Both the position numbers and the translations under genes were made by a program. This document shows, in pieces, positions 1 to 2,436 of a DNA stretch of 5,404 nt (its first letter is position 1; each line of letters starts with the position of its first letter). The stretch spans positions 1-5,404 of the forward strand of contig JAAYGH010000299.1 of NCBI GenBank assembly GCA_012727825.1, given 5' to 3'. The stretch is from Trueperella sp. (GTDB lineage: Bacteria; Actinomycetota; Actinomycetes; Actinomycetales; Actinomycetaceae). The notes below the pieces were generated by a model. It made no database searches and was not told where the DNA came from. It saw only the letters and a list, made by a program, of their open reading frames with translations.

Positions 1-105
1 GCCCTCCCGGGCGTTATTTTCTCGGTCTGGCACAACATTTCGGGTGCCCTGATCGCGCTCTATTACCGCCGCCGCGCAGAGGCTGAGGCTCAAGCCCAGG
101 GCTGA
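1..105 (+). CDS. C-terminal end of a membrane transporter, probably bile acid:sodium symporter family (partial)
   Basis: The frame is open from base 1 and ends at TGA 103-105, giving the last 34 residues of a protein whose start lies left of the window. The visible part is a hydrophobic segment containing FSVWHNISGALIAL, then YYRRR and a short Ala/Glu/Gln-rich tail. The VWHN-SG-LLA pattern followed by an arginine cluster resembles the last membrane helix of bacterial bile acid:sodium symporter (BASS) family transporters, with the positive cluster suggesting that the tail is cytoplasmic. This is recognition from a short motif only; another polytopic transporter is possible. A hairpin with a T run begins 39 bases after the stop, so this is the last gene of its transcript. 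It converges on the minus-strand operon ending at 296. Confidence 0.6.
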   Translation, partial: ALPGVIFSVWHNISGALIALYYRRRAEAEAQAQG

Positions 106-143
106 GCGGGTTCTGTCATAGACGCGAGGGTTTGTGGTCAGGT

Positions 144-169
144 GCGAGGGGTAGTTCCCCTCGCGTTTT
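144..169 (+). terminator. Rho-independent terminator after the transporter gene
   Basis: A perfect 8-bp stem, GCGAGGGG (144-151) with CCCCTCGC (157-164), closes a 5-base loop and is followed by GTTTT (165-169). It lies 39 bases after the stop at 105, in the right orientation to end that transcript. The T run is short but normal for a high-GC actinobacterium. An upstream segment, ACGCGAGGG at 122-130, can pair perfectly with CCCTCGCGT at 158-166 and would compete for the same 3' arm. Confidence 0.75.
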
Positions 170-252
170 GCTAAGAGTCCTCGCGTGTGGGAAGTAGACG
201 TGCTGGTGGTGGATGGAAGGTCTCGCGTTTGGGTAGGCGGGTGCCGGGGGTG

Positions 253-296
253 AGGGCGGGCCCGAGTGCGCGCCCGCCCTGCCCCGGGCCAGGGGC
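253..296 (-). terminator. GC-rich hairpins downstream of the minus-strand operon, possible U-less terminator
   Basis: AGGGCGGGC at 253-261 and GCCCGCCCT at 272-280 form a perfect 9-bp inverted repeat with a 10-base loop. A second small repeat, GCCCC 281-285 with GGGGC 292-296, overlaps the TAG stop of the minus-strand gene ending at 296. Read on the minus strand the strong hairpin lies just after that stop, but no T run follows, so it fits the actinobacterial U-less hairpin type only tentatively. The rest of 106-295 holds no gene with a believable start, and its G-rich reading frames look like shadows. Confidence 0.35.
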
Positions 297-985
297 TAAA
301 CCTCGAGAACGCTGCCCATTTCCGCCTCGGCAACCGGAACGATTGCCTCGCCCTCGCGGCCGTCGGCCACAAACACCACCGAGCTACCGCGCTCAAAGAG
401 GATGTACGCAAGAGCAATTGCTTGGGCGAGCGTGGGGTTCGCTACCACCGCGCGGTCCACCTCGGGAACGTCTGGCAGCACGTTCGCCCAAAATGATGCG
501 TTCGAATCAGCGTCGAGGCCCTCGACGAGCAACACGTCCGCCTGCCCTATGACCTCAGCAGAGCCATCGGCCACGCCGTCGGGCAAGTCGCCGTCCCACG
601 CGAAGCCGAAACTATCGAGATTGAGAGCAACGACGAGGTCTTCCGGGTCATCGGCGCTCACCTCGTCTGGAGTGGCGGTCACAATGATCGTTCCCGGCTC
701 GTGGTCGTTCACCTTCTTGCGGCCAACCACAACAAATCCGCCGGCGACGAGTCCGCCCAGAGCCCATGCGAGCGTCTTCCAGTGCAACGGAAGGTCCAGC
801 ACGATGCGCCGACCTGGCAAGAGGTCGCAGTCCTGCTCGAGGAAGTTGGCAATCTTCGCGACGTGGTTGGCAAACACTTTTCCTGACAGCTCGACTCGGC
901 CTTCGTCGTCGTACCAAACGAGAGCGGGCGAGGTGCCGGCTGCGACGAGAGATTCGTAAATCTCGGTGGGCGTCGCGTGAGTCAT
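296..985 (-). CDS. TIGR03089-family protein (degenerate AMP-binding-enzyme-like, function unknown)
   Basis: This is a 229-residue protein starting at ATG 985-983 and ending in TAG 298-296. The N-terminal third reads like the start of an acyl-CoA synthetase/AMP-binding enzyme: ALVWYDDEGRVELSG (residues 21-35), a helix ANHVAKIANFL (39-49), then PGRRIVLDLPLHWKTLAWALGGLVAGGFVV (57-86). The C-terminal part is acidic and small, with none of the ATP-binding or catalytic signatures of full-length synthetases. This is the pattern of the actinobacterial TIGR03089 family, a short protein resembling only the front of an adenylating enzyme. A catalytic role is therefore unlikely, and no function is established that I know of. 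The start is supported by GGGAG six bases upstream, inside the end of the preceding gene, and by the ATGA overlap with that gene's stop. It is co-transcribed with the phosphatase gene, as the distal gene of the operon. Confidence 0.85.
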   Translation of the reverse strand: MTHATPTEIYESLVAAGTSPALVWYDDEGRVELSGKVFANHVAKIANFLEQDCDLLPGRRIVLDLPLHWKTLAWALGGLVAGGFVVVGRKKVNDHEPGTIIVTATPDEVSADDPEDLVVALNLDSFGFAWDGDLPDGVADGSAEVIGQADVLLVEGLDADSNASFWANVLPDVPEVDRAVVANPTLAQAIALAYILFERGSSVVFVADGREGEAIVPVAEAEMGSVLEV

Positions 986-1851
986 GTTGTTCTCCCAAAG
1001 TAGTCCGTGTAAAACTCTTGCGGGCCAACTTCATCTATGGCTCGCAGTGCGAGGTTGAGGGTATCAGCGTTGGCCGCCCCCACGTAATGAGGGCAGTCGA
1101 ATATGCGCGTCGTGCGGCGTTGGTGGTCGTCCGTGAGACCAACGACGACACCGCCAGCGGCCTGGATCAGCGCAATTCCGGCTCCGATATCCCACGGCTG
1201 CGTCCCCATCCCCAAGGTTCCGCCGAACGTGCCATCGGCGACGCCGGCTAGGTGCAGCGCCGTTGAACCGAGCCTGCGCATTGACTTCGTACCTTCGAGT
1301 AGGAGCTTGAAGCCGCTTGCGCTGCCCTCGTAGTCGGCGATCTTCTCACTTGGAAAACCGGCTGCAAACAGCGTGCGATGTGGCGGCTCGTCATTGACTC
1401 GAATCGGTTCGCCGTTCTTGTATGCGCCCGTGTCGTCCGCCCGGAACATGGCGTTAGTGGAGGGCTGATAGATGACGCCCATGATTACCTCATCGCCCTT
1501 CGCGGCGGCGATTGAGACGCACCACCATGGCAATTTGGACGTAAAGTTTGCCGTGCCATCAATGGGATCGACGAGCCACACGATATCGTCATCGCCAGCG
1601 ACGACGGTGTTCCCATGCGCGTCAATCGTGCGACCCTCTTCTTCACCCAGGACGAAAGTGCCGGGGGCGCCATCGAAAATGAGTTCGCGAATGGTTGCTT
1701 CTGCGCGACGATCATGTTCGGTGACGGGGTCGTGGAAGTTGCGTTTATATTCAATGGGGCCGGGGTCGTCAAACGCTGTGAGAAGATCAGGGCCAACAGT
1801 GCGGGCGGCGAGTTCTGCGAGATCGGCAAGTTCGCGTGGCGAGGGGGTCAT
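982..1851 (-). CDS. Inositol monophosphatase-family phosphatase
   Basis: The 289-residue protein has the full set of motifs of the Mg2+-dependent, Li+-sensitive phosphatase superfamily. These are DPVTEHD at 41-47, the metal-binding GEEE at 69-72, DPIDGT at 95-100 (ligands D95 and D98), the MRRLGSTAL segment at 191-199, and WDIGAG at 220-225 (D221 being the third-site aspartate). The length is normal for the family. Members hydrolyse inositol-1-phosphate, histidinol phosphate, fructose-1,6-bisphosphate or 3'-phosphoadenosine phosphate, and the sequence does not decide among these; inositol or a related sugar phosphate is the default. It is cytosolic, with no signal peptide. ATG 1851 is the only ATG start near the N-terminus, since an in-frame stop lies five codons upstream at 1866-1864. 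Its Shine-Dalgarno is poor: GGAG ends only two bases before the ATG. It is the first gene of a minus-strand operon with the TIGR03089 gene. Confidence 0.92.
   Translation of the reverse strand: MTPSPRELADLAELAARTVGPDLLTAFDDPGPIEYKRNFHDPVTEHDRRAEATIRELIFDGAPGTFVLGEEEGRTIDAHGNTVVAGDDDIVWLVDPIDGTANFTSKLPWWCVSIAAAKGDEVIMGVIYQPSTNAMFRADDTGAYKNGEPIRVNDEPPHRTLFAAGFPSEKIADYEGSASGFKLLLEGTKSMRRLGSTALHLAGVADGTFGGTLGMGTQPWDIGAGIALIQAAGGVVVGLTDDHQRRTTRIFDCPHYVGAANADTLNLALRAIDEVGPQEFYTDYFGRTT
992..996 (-). promoter_or_regulatory. Shine-Dalgarno of the TIGR03089 gene, inside the phosphatase gene
   Basis: Read on the minus strand this is GGGAG followed by AACAAC and the ATG at 985. It lies within the last codons of the upstream phosphatase gene, whose stop overlaps the start as ATGA. 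It fixes the start codon and suggests translational coupling. Confidence 0.7.
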
Positions 1852-1859
1852 GGCTCCAT
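1848..1859 (-). other. Possible three-codon upstream ORF overlapping the phosphatase start
   Basis: On the minus strand ATG GAG CCA TGA encodes Met-Glu-Pro and stops with a TGA that overlaps the phosphatase ATG as ATGA. The GAG codon and its flank supply the only GGAG near the real start. No Shine-Dalgarno precedes the mini-ORF, so its translation is speculative; it could equally be chance. Confidence 0.25.
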
Positions 1860-1900
1860 GGTGTCACGGCCAGGAACGCGACAGAGCATTTTTACCCGAC

Positions 1901-1930
1901 CTGCGAAATCGCACATCAGACTGCGAAATC
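1901..1930. repeat. 10-bp direct repeat spaced two helical turns apart, candidate operator
   Basis: CTGCGAAATC occurs at 1901-1910 and again at 1921-1930, exactly 20 bp apart. A degenerate third copy (CTTCGAAAATCGC) lies at 1962-1974, about four turns further on. The second copy sits between the arms of an inverted repeat, TCAGAC 1916-1921 and GTCTGA 1935-1940. The site lies 50-80 bp upstream of the phosphatase start, where a minus-strand promoter would be expected. A weak minus-strand -10 (TAAAAA, 1894-1889) is the only candidate box I see. A protein-binding role is inference from spacing and position. Confidence 0.45.
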
Positions 1931-2016
1931 ACATGTCTGAGCGGGCAATATCTCACACTTTCTTCGAAAATCGCTTGGCAACACGCCGGTCAGCGCGTCA
2001 AGGTGCTCAAACCGTC

Positions 2017-2045
2017 TTGACTTTAGTGGGTTACAACAGTGTAAT
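2017..2045 (+). promoter_or_regulatory. Promoter of the whiB-glycosyltransferase operon
   Basis: TTGACT (2017-2022) and TGTAAT (2040-2045) each match 5 of 6 bases of the primary-sigma -35 and -10 consensus, with an ideal 17-bp spacer. Transcription would begin near 2052, giving a 5' leader of roughly 25 bases before the whiB ATG at 2077. This is the best promoter match I found in the window and it supports the downstream start for whiB. Confidence 0.7.
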
Positions 2046-2050
2046 TTACA
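2031..2050. promoter_or_regulatory. Triple TTACA/TGTAA half-site cluster over the whiB -10 box
   Basis: TTACA (2031-2035), TGTAA (2040-2044) and TTACA (2046-2050) alternate in orientation, forming two overlapping perfect inverted repeats with 4-base and 1-base spacers. The middle half-site is part of the -10 element, so a protein bound here would block RNA polymerase. Some symmetry is expected because the -10 box is A/T-rich, so the operator reading is tentative and the binding protein is unknown. Confidence 0.4.
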
Positions 2051-2063
2051 TAGACATCGGAAA

Positions 2064-2070
2064 TTGGAGG
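2064..2070 (+). promoter_or_regulatory. Shine-Dalgarno that fixes the whiB start
   Basis: TTGGAGG, with GGAGG at 2066-2070, ends six bases before the ATG at 2077. The frame stays open far upstream, into the antisense of the phosphatase gene, so this site together with the promoter at 2017-2045 decides where the protein begins. Confidence 0.8.
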
Positions 2071-2076
2071 ACCATT

Positions 2077-2436
2077 ATGAGGCTGTCGAAGGCGGCGTCC
2101 CCGTTGCGGGCCGCGCAGGCTCCGGAGGATCCCCGAGTAGCGCAGGCCCTCATGCAGGGGATCTTTGATCTCGGCTACGGCTTTGCTGAGGAAGAAACTC
2201 TCGGGTGGATGGAAGACGCACTCTGCGCGCAAACCGATCCCGATATTTTCTACCCAGAAAAGGGCGGATCCACCGCTCCGGCCACATCGATTTGTGAGAA
2301 CTGCGGGGTGCGTTCGGAGTGCCTCGAGTACGCGGTGACGAACGACATTCGTCACGGCATTTGGGGCGGCACGTCGGATAACGATCGCAAGCGCATGGCC
2401 CGTGAACGTAAGGCGGCGCGTGGCGGAGGGCGTTAA
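2077..2436 (+). CDS. whiB: WhiB-family iron-sulfur transcriptional regulator, WhiB2/WhmD type
   Basis: The 119-residue protein carries the four cysteines that bind a [4Fe-4S] cluster in Wbl proteins: C50, then C73-x2-C76-x5-C82. After these come the GIWGGT turn (94-99) and a basic C-terminal tail (DRKRMARERKAAR) for DNA contact. The sequence DIFYPEKGGST between the first and second cysteine is the mark of the WhiB2/WhmD/Streptomyces WhiB clade rather than WhiB1, WhiB3 or WhiB7. Members of that clade act with the primary sigma factor (and WhiA in Streptomyces) and are needed for septation. About 45 residues precede the first cysteine, and the first 20 look disordered. It is the first gene of an operon with the glycosyltransferase starting on the next base. 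An ATG at 1933 in the same open frame was not chosen because it lies upstream of the promoter and lacks a Shine-Dalgarno. Confidence 0.93.
   Translation: MRLSKAASPLRAAQAPEDPRVAQALMQGIFDLGYGFAEEETLGWMEDALCAQTDPDIFYPEKGGSTAPATSICENCGVRSECLEYAVTNDIRHGIWGGTSDNDRKRMARERKAARGGGR
2425..2430 (+). promoter_or_regulatory. Shine-Dalgarno of the glycosyltransferase, inside the end of whiB
   Basis: GGAGGG in the last glycine codons of whiB ends six bases before GTG 2437. Together with the abutting TAA-GTG junction it supports the GTG start and implies that ribosomes ending whiB can re-start on the next gene. Confidence 0.75.

Noticed and set aside
187..552. A 121-codon plus-strand reading frame starting in the intergenic region
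   Set aside because: The product is Pro/Arg/Gly-rich low-complexity, has no Shine-Dalgarno that I see, and runs antisense into the TIGR03089 gene.
402..959. A 185-codon plus-strand reading frame opposite the TIGR03089 gene
   Set aside because: Ser/Thr/Arg-rich composition with no domain, antisense to a recognised family protein that has a Shine-Dalgarno and operon context.
1901..1974. Short CRISPR-like array
   Set aside because: Only two exact 10-bp copies with 10-bp gaps; the repeat length, spacer length and copy number are far below any CRISPR array and no cas gene is present.
1615..2076. Upstream extension of the whiB frame, including ATG at 1615 and ATG at 1933
   Set aside because: Most of it is antisense to the phosphatase gene, and the rest crosses the promoter at 2017-2045. 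Only the ATG at 2077 has a proper Shine-Dalgarno and gives a normal Wbl N-terminus.
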